From: Schistosoma mansoni
Taxonomy: Eukaryota > Platyhelminthes > Trematoda > Strigeidida > Schistosomatidae
NCBI RefSeq assembly: GCF_000237925.1
Contig: NW_017386028.1
Location: 1,240,001 to 1,304,000, forward strand
Direction: 5' to 3'
Length of the DNA stretch: 64,000 nt
Part shown: piece after piece, positions 11,437-24,200 of the stretch
Layout: the number at the start of each line of letters is the position of its first letter
How positions within the stretch are numbered: position 1 is the first letter of the stretch
Position numbers and translations under genes: made by a program
The notes under the pieces: generated by a model
Seen by the model: only the letters and a program-made list of their open reading frames with translations
What the model was told of the DNA's origin: nothing
Databases searched by the model: none

Positions 11437-11636
11437 NNNNNNNNNNNNNNNNNNNNNNNNNNNNNNNNNNNNNNNNNNNNNNNNNNNNNNNNNNNNNNNN
11501 NNNNNNNNNNNNNNNNNNNNNNNNNNNNNNNNNNNNNNNNNNNNNNNNNNNNNNNNNNNNNNNNNNNNNNNNNNNNNNNNNNNNNNNNNNNNNNNNNNNN
11601 NNNNNNNNNNNNNNNNNNNNNNNNNNNNNNNNNNNN
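11437..11636. other. Assembly gap (200 N), inside CEP120
   Basis: Fixed 200-N placeholder. It hides the end of one CEP120 exon and perhaps more. Confidence 0.99.
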
Positions 11637-12487
11637 CCCAGAAAGTGATCAAATTTTCCGACTACTTGACTTTACAGCTCATTCCAATTTTGTGTGTCCT
11701 TGAAAATTCTTGAACTTCACTTTACTGAAGTTCATCGAAAATATGCTACTAGTTTAGATATCATCCTCTAATGGTGCAATGAGTTCAACTATATTCGATG
11801 AATTGACAGTGCGTTAAAACGCTGATTTATGAATATAGCATGTGCAAGATTATGCTGCTTCTTCAATCGTTTTCTTCATAGGTTGTAGTCGACGAGAAGT
11901 GTAAAAAACTGCATGTGTGGTACGTATCTTTGAAGGGCGCATATGAAAACTAGGAATAATAATTTGAAAAGTAGTGTTGACGGCAAGTGAATTTTTACTC
12001 GATAGTTCTAGACTAGGTTCACCAGAATAATGATGAAGCCCAAATCGATTTCAGTTATAAGACTGTATTAAGTTCTCGGAATTTATTTATGCGTAACTCA
12101 ATGAATAATTCTACGGTTAATAAATAGTTAGTTTACGTTATAAATTTGCATTTGCAACCAACAACAATAGTGGATACTCAGTACAGACAAAAGCAAAAAC
12201 GACTTATTTCATGTAGACGAACAAATAAAGAGTACACTAGCAAGTAGGTAAATAAGTCGTTGGATTACTAACGGAAAATAATGTAACGGCAAGAAACTAT
12301 AGAGTAAAATATAAGTTATTTTTATGTAACATAGAACTAAGAAATCTCCAAAAATTTTCTTCATTTCTCGAATGATCCTCATGGTGGAATCTTAATCCAT
12401 CTTCTTGCTACCCGGACAAAAACATAAATACTATAAGGTATCTCCAATCACTTAACCTGATATGTTCTCTCGCGGAGTAGGCTGTTG
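11637..12487. other. CEP120 intron sequence, nothing recognised
   Basis: AT-rich. A short open stretch just after the gap (11637-11713) could not be tied to CEP120. No repeat match was seen until the LINE at 12488. Confidence 0.45.
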
Positions 12488-13990
12488 CTGATGGTATTCG
12501 GTCAGCCGACATTCAGTATCATGCGTAGACAATTGTTTCGAAATACTTATACGTTTTCGATTATGGCTGTAGTAGTTCTGGAAGTTTCAGCTGTGTACAG
12601 TAGAACTGTTTTGACGTTCGTATTGAAGATTTTCACTTTGAAGTGAGTTGACAGTTGTTTTGAGTTCCATATATTCTCCAACTGTAGAAATGCTGCTTGT
12701 GCTTGACCAATCCTTTCCTTTTCGTCTACACCCCTGATTTTCCTTGTTCATCGATGATGCTGACCACGTACGTGAATCTTGCAGTTACTTCAATATGTGA
12801 CTTCAGTGCTTCAGCTGGTATGTTGTCAGGCCCAACTGCTTTCCTACTGTTGATTTGTCTAATGGCCATCCTGGTTTCTTCCATCGTTGATGGATTGACA
12901 ACTAGAGGAAGGTCTGTGTGTGCTGCCTGGATGTACGGTGGATTCAACTGAGCTGGTCTATTCAAGAGTTCCTGAAGGTGTTCCTACCACCCATCTGTTC
13001 CTCTGTCCTTGAATTTCAGTAATCGCCTTGCCTTTTTTGTCCTTGACTGGTCCCTCTGGTTTACTATATTTCCCTACTGGTTTCTTGGCCGTGCCATATA
13101 CTTGCTTCATACATCCTTCTTTTCCAGCTTTCTCCACTGTCGTTGCTAGATCTTACACATATTTCTGCTTGTCGGTACTAATATTCCATTTCACTTGCTT
13201 GTTTGCTTCAGTGTATTCAGCTGGTGCTTTGACGTTCTCTGTTTCTGTCCAACTGTTGTTAATTGCTGTCTTCTTGTTCTTCCTTTCTCGAATCTTGTGC
13301 AGGGTTTCCATAGAAATGCATTCCTTATGATGCTGCTTGTTGCGGCCCAGCATCTCTAGGCAAGTTGAAGTTATTGCTTTTTTAGTACCTCTCCAGTTGT
13401 CCTCCATAGTAATTTGTTCTTCCTTGAGTAGATCTTGTAAGGCCTGTAACCTGTTGTTGAGAGTTATGTTGAATTCGTTGAGTTTGTCAGTATGTGGAAT
13501 GAAGGCTATATTGAATCTTTGTAACGTTGTTTGTCGAGTTGGGCATTGCTTATTTAGCTTTAGTTTCATTTTGGCAACTACCATGTGGTGATGTGAAGCT
13601 ATGTCAGCTGCTCTCCTGGTTTTCACGTCTTTCATTGACCTTCTGAATCTTTTATTGATAGATATATGACCTATTTGGTTCTCTGTATATGTAGCCTTTT
13701 GTATTTGTTTGTGAGAGAATATTGTGCCGCCTATATTCATTTTCTTGAATACACATGGTTTTGCAAATCTGTCACCATTCTCGTTTCTTTCTCGTATTCC
13801 ATGCCGTCCTATGTTATCTTCATACGCAGTGTTGTCCACTCCGACTTTTTCGTCTTCGTTCCTCATCAGGATTGTCAGTTCGTTTCCTGAGTAATTCCCC
13901 ATTATTGATTGTAGCCTCTCGTATAACTGATATTTATCGTCGTCGTTGGCATCATTCTTCGGTGCATAGCATTGGATAAAATTCATTGCG
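12488..13990 (-). mobile_element. RTE-type LINE family B, internally deleted copy
   Basis: On the minus strand the endonuclease second half is open from 13986 to 13153 (N-F-I-Q-C-Y-A-P, G-G-T-I-F, A-D-I-A-S-H-H-H). Then comes a linker, then R-K-A-V-G-P-D-N-I-P-A-E-A-L-K-S (about 12790-12850). This joins directly, near 12770, to T-Y-V-V-S-I-I-D-E-Q-G, which belongs after the reverse transcriptase core (compare 20380-20400 in the other copy). The whole catalytic core including the F-A-D-D motif is therefore absent. The minus-strand C-terminal region continues to about 12488 in decayed frames. The copy lies in a CEP120 intron. Confidence 0.8.
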
Positions 13991-14504
13991 ACTCTCTCCT
14001 ATTTATATTCGATAATTTTGATGTTTGATTATAATTCCTTGAAAAAGCTTGGACCAGATTGCCAGGCGAAACGTTGGATTTAATTAAAATTCATTCGCTG
14101 AGATTTTACAAATATATTATTCCTATTTAATGTCTTACATCAACTCGGCGCTCAAATACTGTGAAACTATTCGCTCTAATTTAGACGATAGTTCTTATAT
14201 CTCTCCTTCTTTGTTTTGAATGATGCTTTGATGATTCTGGATCCATGGGATTCCAATCCTACTAATGCTTTACGTGCTTTTTCGGACAACATCAGATCAA
14301 CTTCCTGAGTGTGTGGAGCACTTTCCTCTTCGTGACTGGAGTACAGCAGCATCACTCCCGACTCTCACCTTTTCTATCTAGTTTGAGTTCAATGTGTTTC
14401 ACTGATTCCCAGCACGGTGAAGTTGTGCCTCTACATTTCTTAAACTCTTTGATAGTTCATCCTGGTCTCCCACATTGTCTAGACATTCTATGTACCTATA
14501 TTGA
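13991..14504. other. Stretch between LINE and repeat, nothing firmly recognised
   Basis: Possibly the upstream part of the family B LINE (14000-14140), then unassigned sequence. No exon was seen. Confidence 0.35.
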
Positions 14505-14775
14505 TTGTTGCTGTGGTTGTTAGAAGGGGCATCGACCTTGTGACTTCTGAAGAATCTCTGCTTTCATCATTAGGCGTCATAATTCTTCTAGATGAAGATG
14601 TATCAACTCGGAGGACAGAGTTTAAGTAGCTTAAATTGTGTTTTGTGGTTAACGTTGTTTTAGCAAGGACTTTTTCATACGGGATTCTTATCTGTTGCCC
14701 AACCTTCCTCCTTTGTATGGACTTTGGACAGATAGTAACCCTAAAAGAGCTACAGGTGGAGTTTCTCTGTACTTA
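14505..14775 (+). repeat. Interspersed repeat, 'GGCGTCATAATTC' family, longest copy
   Basis: The longest example of this family. It has an extra 5' block (GGTTGTTAGAAGGGGCAT, CTTGTGACTTC, AGAATCTCTGCTTTCATCAT) before the part shared with 1-215, and ends AAGAGCTACAGGTGGAGTT. The extra 5' block is also found, inverted, at 25250-25345, where it leads into a different downstream module. Confidence 0.7.
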
Positions 14776-15314
14776 CCTCATAAATTCTGATGGGAATTTC
14801 CATTTCCGTTAGTGTAGCATAGAAAAATCTTTACAAACCTTTTACTGACTTTAACATATAATATTCACTAATTATCACCTAGTAGTAATCACCGTTATGC
14901 TTTTCATTCCTTAGGGCTGATAAAATTCTGTTAAACACTTTTTGACACGTCTATAAGTCAAAATGATTGGCCCAACATTTCACCCCACCTTTGTTTGTCA
15001 TCACCTGGTCGAAAATAATCGACCATAAACATTAAAGCTAAGTTTCTTGGCACTGACCAAACATTTGTCCTACAGAGGTTATTAATCACAGACCTCGTAC
15101 ATTAGTGATAACTCCCTAGACTGAGGTACACTAACTCTCATTCTCAGAAATCATCTGACAGTTGGTTGAATTTAGTCCCGTGAACCTTATCATCTTTGTT
15201 TCAGACTATGAGAATTCAGCATTTAAACTCTGTGGTTTAAGGGAATATAAACTCATTTAATGCATTCATCCGTGCTGAATATTTTTTTCATCACACTTAT
15301 TTATGATCTTACAG
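14776..15314 (+). other. CEP120 intron, nothing recognised
   Basis: AT-rich, ending in the T-rich tract and CTTACAG acceptor of the exon at 15315. Confidence 0.5.
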
Positions 15315-15444
15315 ATATGTATATCCATTGTTTGGAAGTGGAGCCCCAGTTATGACACTTCCACCAATTGCCATAGCCAGACATCAAGAGGTTATTTTAC
15401 CACATGGATTTTGTGCTTTTGAGTTTGCTGCATCGCCTGAAGAA
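15315..15444 (+). CDS. CEP120: CEP120 homologue, exon of the central C2 domain
   Basis: The clearest CEP120 exon. Y-V-Y-P-L-F-G-S-G-A-P-V-M-T-L-P-P (near the start), then E-V-I-L-P-H-G-F-C-A-F-E-F-A, matches the vertebrate motif Y-S-Y-P-F-F-G-S-A-A-P-I-M-T-N-P-P...E-V-F-L-P-Q-S-Y-C-A-F-D-F-A, which opens the central C2 domain. The acceptor is TTACAG (15309-15314) and the donor GTAAGA (15445). The exon is 130 bases, starts needing two bases from the previous exon and ends in phase 0. Later exons should follow on the plus strand but none was recognised. Confidence 0.9.
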
Positions 15445-17720
15445 GTAAGATTTGATTTATTGAAAAAAAAATCAGTGTGTTTTGATTGACCAAGCTGGTT
15501 TGCGTTATACGTGTCCATCTTCGTAAAATTTCCGCCAAGTATTTTACAAGACATCTTTTCAGAGTATATTTTATTATACGGTTTTCGAACCACTGTACTT
15601 TATTCAATCCTATGGTAAATTCTTTAGAATAAAATAAGAAGATAAAGAAAACAGAGTAATTTTTTGAACTTTATTTACCCTTTGAATCCATATACAAGAC
15701 TGAATCTGAGGTTTCTATTTAGTAATGGAAATCATGCAGCATATTCCACATTTTGAGTATCTATCAGTTGTACGTGGTTGTTGCATAGTAGACTGTATTA
15801 GTCGTTGTTTGCCGGGAGAGATGATCATTTACTTAGACAGTTAATTATAATCCTGACGATGTTTAGTCAACAGCTGGATGAAACACATATGGAAATGTTT
15901 TTAGATAATGAATAAGTCTGAAACAAACTTCGATATTTCTTGTGCTAAGTAGATGGAATTGCATAAATCTGTTAAGCTAAAGTGTTGTTGCGAAGACTTA
16001 TTGGTAGCATAATAATTATTTAAAGCAAGTTTTTCAATAACCGTGGAAGATATCAATTCTCCCATCTTGTTGCTCTAGAAGGTCGCAATTCCAGTCTACC
16101 GTTGCTTTGAGTCTTTCAAAAGAAACTATTGTCAGAAACCATGTGCGTTAGATCAAGATATCGCTTATTTGTGACAGACCAGTTGCCGAAACACTTCGTA
16201 ATTCGGGACTACGAATGAACTCATTTAAACTTAATCAGCTCGTAAAACTAACTCGCTTAAGAATTACCTCCTTAAACAGCTCGAAGGTATGTCAATATTA
16301 GATATAGATTGTAAAACAAATCTCATTAATCCACATAGTATTACCAGGGCAAGTACTAGGAATGGTGAGCTTTTACACCAGTTAACCAAAATTTCATAAT
16401 CTGTAGAATAGAGCTCAATTGATTTTCATATTTTGTAATGATGAGAAAATTAGTAACCGTTATGTAAAAAATCACAAGTGTATAGTAAAATTTACAAAGC
16501 GATTTATATAAAGCGAAAGTAACCCATACCTTTTAATGAGATCATGACAAACCTCCTTGGCAGCAAATTATTTTCCGACTAATTTTACTCGATCAGCTCA
16601 TCATCACCATAGTCAGTCGTTGTCAAGGAAGAACACGATATTGATCTTAATATGAGAGTGTTTTTTATGTACACATGTAAGTTGGTGAAATAACTAAGTT
16701 GACTTGTCAGGAAACGTGTGTGAATAATGTCATGCCCAAGATGAAATGCCAAACAGCATGGAAGAAGGACAACATACTTTCAGGTATTTTAACCTTTTGA
16801 AACTAGTAAGGTTGGGACCAAATGTTAAACACTGATTCTAACAATCATTCTAATTTGGAGTATTTATTTGACAACATAAGCTTATAAAGTGACTAATTTC
16901 CCTGAATGCTAGTAGTCTTCTGTCAAGTAAGTCCAGTTACTTCACATTGCAGTTCATATTTATACGTGATCGGAAAGTTGTAAACAGTAATCACATGATC
17001 TTATCGGGATTATGATGATTTCAGGATACTCTTGGACACTTACGTTTTCAATGGTTAGAACGGAAATTCAGTCAATGTATTTACATTCCTAATTGATACA
17101 ACTGACGCAGCAGCTCATATACTGTTACACATCTACATGATTTATTCTGAGTTCTTGACAGACAAATTATTCTGATCCTGTGGCATCATTATGTACACTT
17201 GTATTTGCTATTGTCAATTATACATTGGTTACCTCGTTTGTTTTTATGAGTGTATAAATGCGTATGTGTGTCTATCATTTATTTCGTTCCTCTGTTTGTC
17301 TGTCTAAAATATGGAGTCACGTTTGGTAAAATTGAGTTGGTTATATTCGTTATGTTTATCATCGATGACCAAGGATAAATGTATACGTAGGAACTAGAAT
17401 ACAAGTGTTCCTGAATATATATTTCAGTAATTGCATTCACTGAGGTGTACAGTAGTAATTAACGATCAAAGTGTAATTGGATTGAATGGACACAACTGGA
17501 CTGGAATAATATTAGTATTGTAATAACACCAGAAATAAACCTCTATGTAATTGAATTGAATTTATATTGATACTGGCACTTAAAGTAGCCAGGAATTATA
17601 TCATAATAGAAATAACACTAGCAATAGAATAACCAATAATTAATTATATTGTAGTAAAATAAATCCAAAGCTGGACTAGATTGATCTAACCTGCATTGTA
17701 TTGAAGTGAATACGAACTGT
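15445..17720. other. Probable CEP120 intron or flank, nothing recognised
   Basis: About 2.3 kb of AT-rich sequence without a convincing exon, RNA gene or match to the repeats elsewhere in the window. Confidence 0.4.
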
Positions 17721-17920
17721 NNNNNNNNNNNNNNNNNNNNNNNNNNNNNNNNNNNNNNNNNNNNNNNNNNNNNNNNNNNNNNNNNNNNNNNNNNNNNNNN
17801 NNNNNNNNNNNNNNNNNNNNNNNNNNNNNNNNNNNNNNNNNNNNNNNNNNNNNNNNNNNNNNNNNNNNNNNNNNNNNNNNNNNNNNNNNNNNNNNNNNNN
17901 NNNNNNNNNNNNNNNNNNNN
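17721..17920. other. Assembly gap (200 N)
   Basis: Fixed placeholder. It hides the 5' part of the Gypsy element that follows. Confidence 0.99.
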
Positions 17921-17921
17921 T

Positions 17922-19527
17922 CGCTCCAGCAGAGACAAGGTATTCTACCTTCGGGCGAGAACTTCTTGCAATCTACCTAACCATTAAACACTTCCGACAC
18001 ATGTTAGAAGGCAGGGAATTTATAGTCTTTACGGATCACAAACCACTAACGAATGCACTAAAAGCGAGAGCTGATAAATACCCACCTCGAGAAGTCCGAC
18101 ACCTTGACTATATATCACAGTTCACAAGCGATATCCGACATGTCAAAGGTCAGGACAATCAGGCGACAGATGCTTTATCTAGGCTAGAAATAAACGTGCT
18201 ACAGCAGTCTACAGTAAACTTCGAGACGTTGAGAAACGAACAAGAGCAGGATCTAGAATTACAAAACCTGCTTAAAACAAACAATCCAAGTCTTAATTTA
18301 AAACAGTTCCCATCACCTGTCAATGGTATTCTAATCTACTGTGACACGACCAAGGCAATGCCGCGACCTTTCGTTCCCAAAGGTATGCAAAAGTTGATAT
18401 ATAATAACTTTCATTCTTTGTCTCATCCTGGCGCAAAAGCTTCAACAAAACTAATCAATGCCAGATATATATGGCCGAATTTACAGAAGGATGTACACAA
18501 ATGGGTTAGAGAGTGTTCAGCATGTCAACAATCAAAGATAAATCGTCACACAGATTCACCCATAGGTGTTTTCTCGCAACCAGATGCACGTTTTGCCCAT
18601 GTGCATATCGACTTGGTAGGTCCTTTACCACGTTCAAACGGTTTTAATTATCTTTTTACATGCATAGATCGATTTACCAGATTCCCTATAGCCATCCCGA
18701 TAACGGACATCACAGCGGAAACAGTAGCCAAAGTTTTCATGCAGAACTGGGTAACCATTTTTGGTACACCCATAACAATAACGACGGATAGAGGAGCGCA
18801 ATTCGAATCCGAACTATTTAATAACTTGGCTAAACTTCTAGGCTCCAATAGGATACGCTGCACTGCATATCATCCTCAGGCTAATGGGATGGTAGAACGT
18901 TTTCACCGTCAGCTAAAAACCGCCCTTATATCTCACTCAAACCCCAATAAGTGGACAGAATTCCTACCGTTAGTTATGTTGGGAATACGAACATCTGTCA
19001 AAACTGACGCACAGTGTTCAGCTGCGGAACTGGTTTTCGGAACAACTCTGAGACTACCAGGTGAATTTATTAACCCTAATACTAACAGTCAAAAGCTTAA
19101 TTTAGAAAATTATGTAGATCAACTACGGGACCACATGTCTAAACTTAAGCCGATTAATACTCGTGAACAATCGCGCGCCGTATATATACCTAAAGACCTA
19201 AGCAATTGCACGCACGTCTGGATAAGATGTGACAAAATAAAAGCACCACTCAGTACTCCATTTGAAGGTCCTTTCAAAGTCGTCTCAAGAAAATCTAAAT
19301 ATTTCGTGATAGAAAAACATGGAAACATCGACACAGTAAGTATTGATAGGCTAAAGCCGGTTTATCTAGATCATGAACCACCATACGTGTTGTTAGATCG
19401 TTTAACTGACAAATCCATTACGGAATCGAAATGTAAAGATGATAAATCTTTACAAATGACTAAAACAGTTCGCTGGGCACATCCGATTAGTCAGTCAAGG
19501 ATGTTGACAGTTTCGGCTGCAGGATAA
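17922..19527 (+). mobile_element. Ty3/Gypsy element (CsRn1/Boudicca-like), pol 3' half
   Basis: Fossil LTR retrotransposon; only the RNase H and integrase half is visible, the rest lying in or before the gap. Parts in order: RNase H end (F-T-D-H-K-P-L, then D-Y-I-S-Q-F and A-D-A-L-S-R) to about 18190; integrase zinc-binding region (H-S-L-S-H-P-G, C-S-A-C-Q) near 18410-18530; integrase core (D-L-V-G-P-L-P, T-D-R-G-A-Q-F, H-P-Q-A-N-G-M-V-E-R) at 18600-18910; C-terminal region to 19527. The visible part looks whole, with no break. It is a different subfamily from the element at 47-52 kb, by roughly half of residues by eye. LTRs were not recognised between 19528 and the gap. Confidence 0.9.
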
Positions 19528-19917
19528 ATCTAACCACGTAGCTAATCAGATCCTGCATCTACTTAAAAATAATTTTTTTCCTCATTCCGCCTCACATACA
19601 ACTCCCCAGAACTTTTGCCTTTGATATATAAGTGTTATGTCAAATATTTTTTTAAAATACTGGACACATAAGCTAGGTATTCCGAAACGATGGCTGAGGA
19701 TTTCAATCAAACTCATACAACTAACACTGGCAAATACAACGAATTCAGAAAGCAACCCAGGCGAGTTTTATAATTTCTTTTTCTGGTTAATTAACTATGT
19801 TGGTTATACTTCTTATATATCTGTATACATTTTTCACGTAGACTGGCTATACATATATACCATACGAACTAACTCTCAAAGTTCTCGCTCGAAGATATGT
19901 TTACTAGCTTGATATGA
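19528..19917. other. Sequence downstream of Gypsy pol, up to gap
   Basis: Probably the 3' non-coding region and perhaps part of the LTR of the Gypsy element, but no second LTR copy is available to prove it. Confidence 0.35.
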
Positions 19918-20117
19918 NNNNNNNNNNNNNNNNNNNNNNNNNNNNNNNNNNNNNNNNNNNNNNNNNNNNNNNNNNNNNNNNNNNNNNNNNNNNNNNNNNN
20001 NNNNNNNNNNNNNNNNNNNNNNNNNNNNNNNNNNNNNNNNNNNNNNNNNNNNNNNNNNNNNNNNNNNNNNNNNNNNNNNNNNNNNNNNNNNNNNNNNNNN
20101 NNNNNNNNNNNNNNNNN
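19918..20117. other. Assembly gap (200 N)
   Basis: Fixed placeholder between two repeats. True size unknown. Confidence 0.99.
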
Positions 20118-20120
20118 CTC

Positions 20121-20985
20121 GACTCTGAGGGGATGCACGGAATACAATGAACAGATCATAATCAATTAGACGACTTGGATTTCGCAGATGACCCAGACCT
20201 CCTATCCCATACACACGAACAAATACAGATGAAGACAACTAATGCAGCAGCAGCCTCTGCATCAATAGGCCTCAACATACACAACGGAAAAAGCAAGATT
20301 CTCAAATACAACACGGAGAACGCCAAGCTAATCATATTTGATGGTGAAACTCTGGAAGAGGTGGAAACATTCACGTACCTGGTCAGCATCATTGATAAAC
20401 AAGGAGGATCTGATGCAGATGTAAAGGGGAGGATCGGCAAAGCAAGGACAGCATTTCTACAATTGAAGAACATATGGAACTCAAAACAACTGTCAACTAA
20501 CTTCAAAGTGAGAATCTTCAATGCGAACGTCAAGACAGTCAGTTCTACTGTACGGAGCTGAAACGTGGAGAACTACTACAACCATCATCAAGAAAGTACA
20601 AGTATTTATAAACAGTTATTTACGCAAAATACTCAACATTCACTGGCTGGATACTATCAGCAACAGCGTTTTATGGGGGAGAACAAACTAGCTTCCAGCG
20701 GAAAAGGAAATTAGGAAAAGACGTTGGAAGTGGATAGGACATACATTGAGGAAATCACCAATGTGCATTACAAGGCAATCCCTAACTTGGAATCCGAAAG
20801 GGAAGTGGAAAAGAGGAAGGCCAAAAAACACATTACGTCGGGAAATAGAAGCAGATATGAAAAGGATGAATGGTAACTGGAAAGGAATGGGAAGGATTGC
20901 CCAGGACAGGGTTGGATGGAGAATGCTGGTGTGCGGCCTATGCTCCTCCACGAGAAGTAACAGGCCTAAGTACGTTTTTTGTTAA
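20121..20985 (+). mobile_element. RTE-type LINE family B, C-terminal half of ORF2
   Basis: Starts within the reverse transcriptase catalytic block (L-D-F-A-D-D-P-D-L-L-S-H-T-H) near 20170. It runs through T-F-T-Y-L-V-S-I-I-D-K-Q-G, Y-G-A-E-T-W near 20545, [12 protein letters not shown] near 20720, and [14 protein letters not shown] near 20815, to the C-terminus. The frame shifts near 20536-20548, and there is a stop at 20689-20691. The 5' side is in the gap. Same family as 12488-13990 and probably 44283-44783. Confidence 0.85.
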
Positions 20986-21032
20986 TATGTCTAATTGACA
21001 CAATGAGTGGCATTTTAAACTTTCTTTAAGGT

Positions 21033-21046
21033 TATAATACAGGGAT
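21033..21046. repeat. Left target-site duplication of SR2-like LINE
   Basis: TATAATACAGGGAT, identical to 24998-25011. These 14-base copies bracket the full-length LINE and mark a target-primed insertion. Confidence 0.9.
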
Positions 21047-21281
21047 CAGTCAGTCAGTCAGTCACAACGTAGAACTTCGTACGTACGTACATCAGTTCGA
21101 GTTGCCATACCACATTAGCACAGAGATGCAGTTGTCGATTCAAATCCCATAGTGGTAGAAGAAGTAGGAGTATAATCAGAAATCCAAAAGATTAGGGGTT
21201 TCAAGAAATTATTGAAGGAGTATAGTACAGTGAAATAAATTTGGAAAGAGAAAAAGATAAAGACATGAGGAATTCAGAAGA

Positions 21282-24200
21282 TTAGAATTTGGTAGAACAC
21301 AAAGAGTGGATGCATCTTCGCCATTGCAAACGATTTTGAGCCATGTCATTCAAGGTCTCTAACCATCGGTTGCTGTCATCTCGCGAATCCCAACCAGGTA
21401 GTCTACACCTACCAACATGGCCCAGTCCACTTGTCAGTGACTTCATTGATTTGTGCCACGTTTTGGTCTGGCCACCCCTAGCTTTCTTCCAACCTACTCC
21501 TACACCATGAAACATTGCACGTCGGGGCAGTCGGTGGTCGGGCATACGTAACACATGTCCCAGCCATCTCAACTGATGAAGTTTCACTACTTCATCAATC
21601 GATTTGCCATCCCTACCTAGTACTCGTTTCCTAATAACTGCATTACTTACCCGGTGGTCCCAGGATATACGAGCAATGCTTCGAAGACACCTATGATCGA
21701 ACACTAGTAGCCTACGAATATCCTCTACTCTTATTGGCCATGTTTCACTGCCATAGAGTAGGACGGAGCGAACTGCTGCACAGTAAACCCGTCCTTTGGT
21801 TGCTAGACGGATATCTCGCCTACGCCATAAATGACGCAAGTTGGCGAAAGCTAGACGAGCCTTCTGTATCCGTGCTGAGATTTCGTCACATACCAGACCA
21901 CAAGGGCTGATGAGACTTCCAAGATAAGTGAAGTGGTCTACACGCTCAACTACTTCACTCCCTATCATTAGTTCAGGTGTCGATGCAACCCAATCCTGAA
22001 GTAACATTTTGCACTTCGAGGGAGAGAATCGCATTCCGAACATGCCTGCATAGTTGCTTATAGTGGTCAGAAGACTCTGCATGTTGTCAGCGTCTTCACC
22101 GAGTAAAACTATGTCGTCGGCGTATTCTAAGTCGACAAGTGAGTCTCCTGGTAAAAGTTCAACTCCTGGAGGTTTAGCTGATGAAAGTGCTATCTCTAAA
22201 AGTAAGTCAATGACAAAGTTAAACAAGAATGGGGAGAGTGGACAGCCCTGACGAACGCCACTTGTGGTAATCAGTTCTGATGACAGTTCGCCATAGGCTC
22301 TAACTCGACCAGTTGTGCTCGAGTAGAGAGCCTTTATGAGGTTAATGTACTTCTTTGGTACTCCTTTCAGTGACAAACAGTGCCATAGAACCTCACGATC
22401 AACAGAGTCAAATGCCGCCTTAAGGTCAAGAAATACTACTATTGTGGGACGTCTGAATTTGTGTCTATGTTCTAGGACCTGACGTAGGGTGAATATCTGG
22501 TCTATGCAACCACGTCCAGGTCGAAAACCAGCTTGGTTTTCTCTAGTCTGCTCTTCACGAGCTTTGGTTAGGCGACCTAGTATTATTGAAGCTAATATTT
22601 TAGACACTATATTAGTCAAACTGATCCCTCTGTGATTGTCACAAGAGGACTTTTGTCCTTTCTTATAAACTGGCACAATCAGTGATTGGGACCAGTCAGA
22701 TGGAATTACGTCCAGTTCCCAGATTCTACCTAAGACCTCAGTCAATCTCACTGCTAGTACTGGACCACCATCCTTAAAAATCTCAGGGGTCAACCTGTCA
22801 GGGCCTGCTGCTCTCCCTCGCTTCAGATTTCCTATAGCTTTTTCAACCTCACAGAGGGTTGGAGGACTTACATCAATTTGCCATTCAGGACGACTGGGGA
22901 TCGTGGGTAATTGAAGTGTGGCTGAAGGCCAGTTGAACTGATCCCTAAAGTGTTCTGCCCATCGATCCAACCTCCTGGATTGAGAATGAATTATATGCCC
23001 ATCTTTATCTGAGATGGTTTCACTGATATTCGGGTTCCTAATACCGGTTTCTTTAACGAGTCTGAATAGCTGCCTACTGTTACCTATTGCCGCTGCCTTT
23101 TCCATCTCTCTTGCTTTCGCTACCCACCACTGTTCACGATCATTACGTAGACTTCTTATAAGCCTGCGCTTAAGTTGACTCCGCTCTTCGTTATGCTCAG
23201 AGCCAGGTGGGATGAGTTTACGAGCATCTATCAGTGCGGTAGATGCTGCCGAGATCCATTGTTTCTCCCTAACGTTATGGTTTACCTTATTAGCGGATAT
23301 CACTGCTGATTCCACAGCTTTTCGGATGTCATTCCACGCTGCCTCGGGGTGGACACAACTTACATGGCTGCCTAACTGTTTTTCTAGTTGTTCCTGAAAT
23401 ATATTCTTAGCTTGCCTACCATTAAGTAGAACCCTTAGAGGTTTCCCTGCAGTGTCTTTCCTACGTCCAGTAAGACGCAGATAGATACGTGCTCGCACTA
23501 GAGCATGATCTGAATCTAAGCATGTGCCCCAGAATGAGCGACAGTCTTCTATCGAGCCCCTCCATCGGTGGCTGATAGCGATGTGATCTAATTGGGTCCA
23601 ACGTTGGGACGAATTCGGGGGTCGCCAGGTCAAAAGATGTTTTTCCTTATGCTTAAAGTTAGTATTTGCAAGAAATAGGCGGTTATCTGAGCATAGCTGC
23701 AACAGACGGTCGCCATTATCTGTTCTTTTCGCCATGACACCATAAGATCCACCCAGGTGTCCTTCCCTTTCACTTAGTTTACCTACTTGAGCATTAAAGT
23801 CACCTGCTACTATTACTACATCAGAACGCCTAGCTTCTCGGAGAAGGTCAGAAAGTTTCCTGTAGAACTCATCTTTTATATCGTCTGAGCTGCAGTCAGT
23901 GGGAGAGTAGGCAGAGACGACGAAGAGGCAACGACGAATTTCCCTATCTTTCCGAGTCCTTACTGATCCGTTTAGTCGAACAGCGCATAGACGACTGTCT
24001 ACTGGGATCCAGTCTAAAAGAGCTAGTTCTGCCCTAGGACTTAATGCTATACCTACTCCAGCGAGGCCACGGGAAGCAGCGTCAGGGCTTCCAGATACAC
24101 GGAGCGTGTATCGAGATGAAACTTTATTTTGATTAGGTGCGGTCAAATGAATGACACTACTCGGATCTTGTATGCGCGTTTCGGAGACGCAGCACACATC

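Noticed and set aside
11637-11713. CEP120 exon right after the gap
   Set aside because: Open in two frames, but neither peptide resembles CEP120 and no clear donor follows.
13028-13979. Several hydrophobic plus-strand frames
   Set aside because: They are shadows of the minus-strand LINE endonuclease frame.
21079-21092. ACGTACGTACGT palindromic run as a regulatory site
   Set aside because: It recurs at the same place in the SR2 3' UTR of other copies (57001-57013), so it belongs to the LINE.
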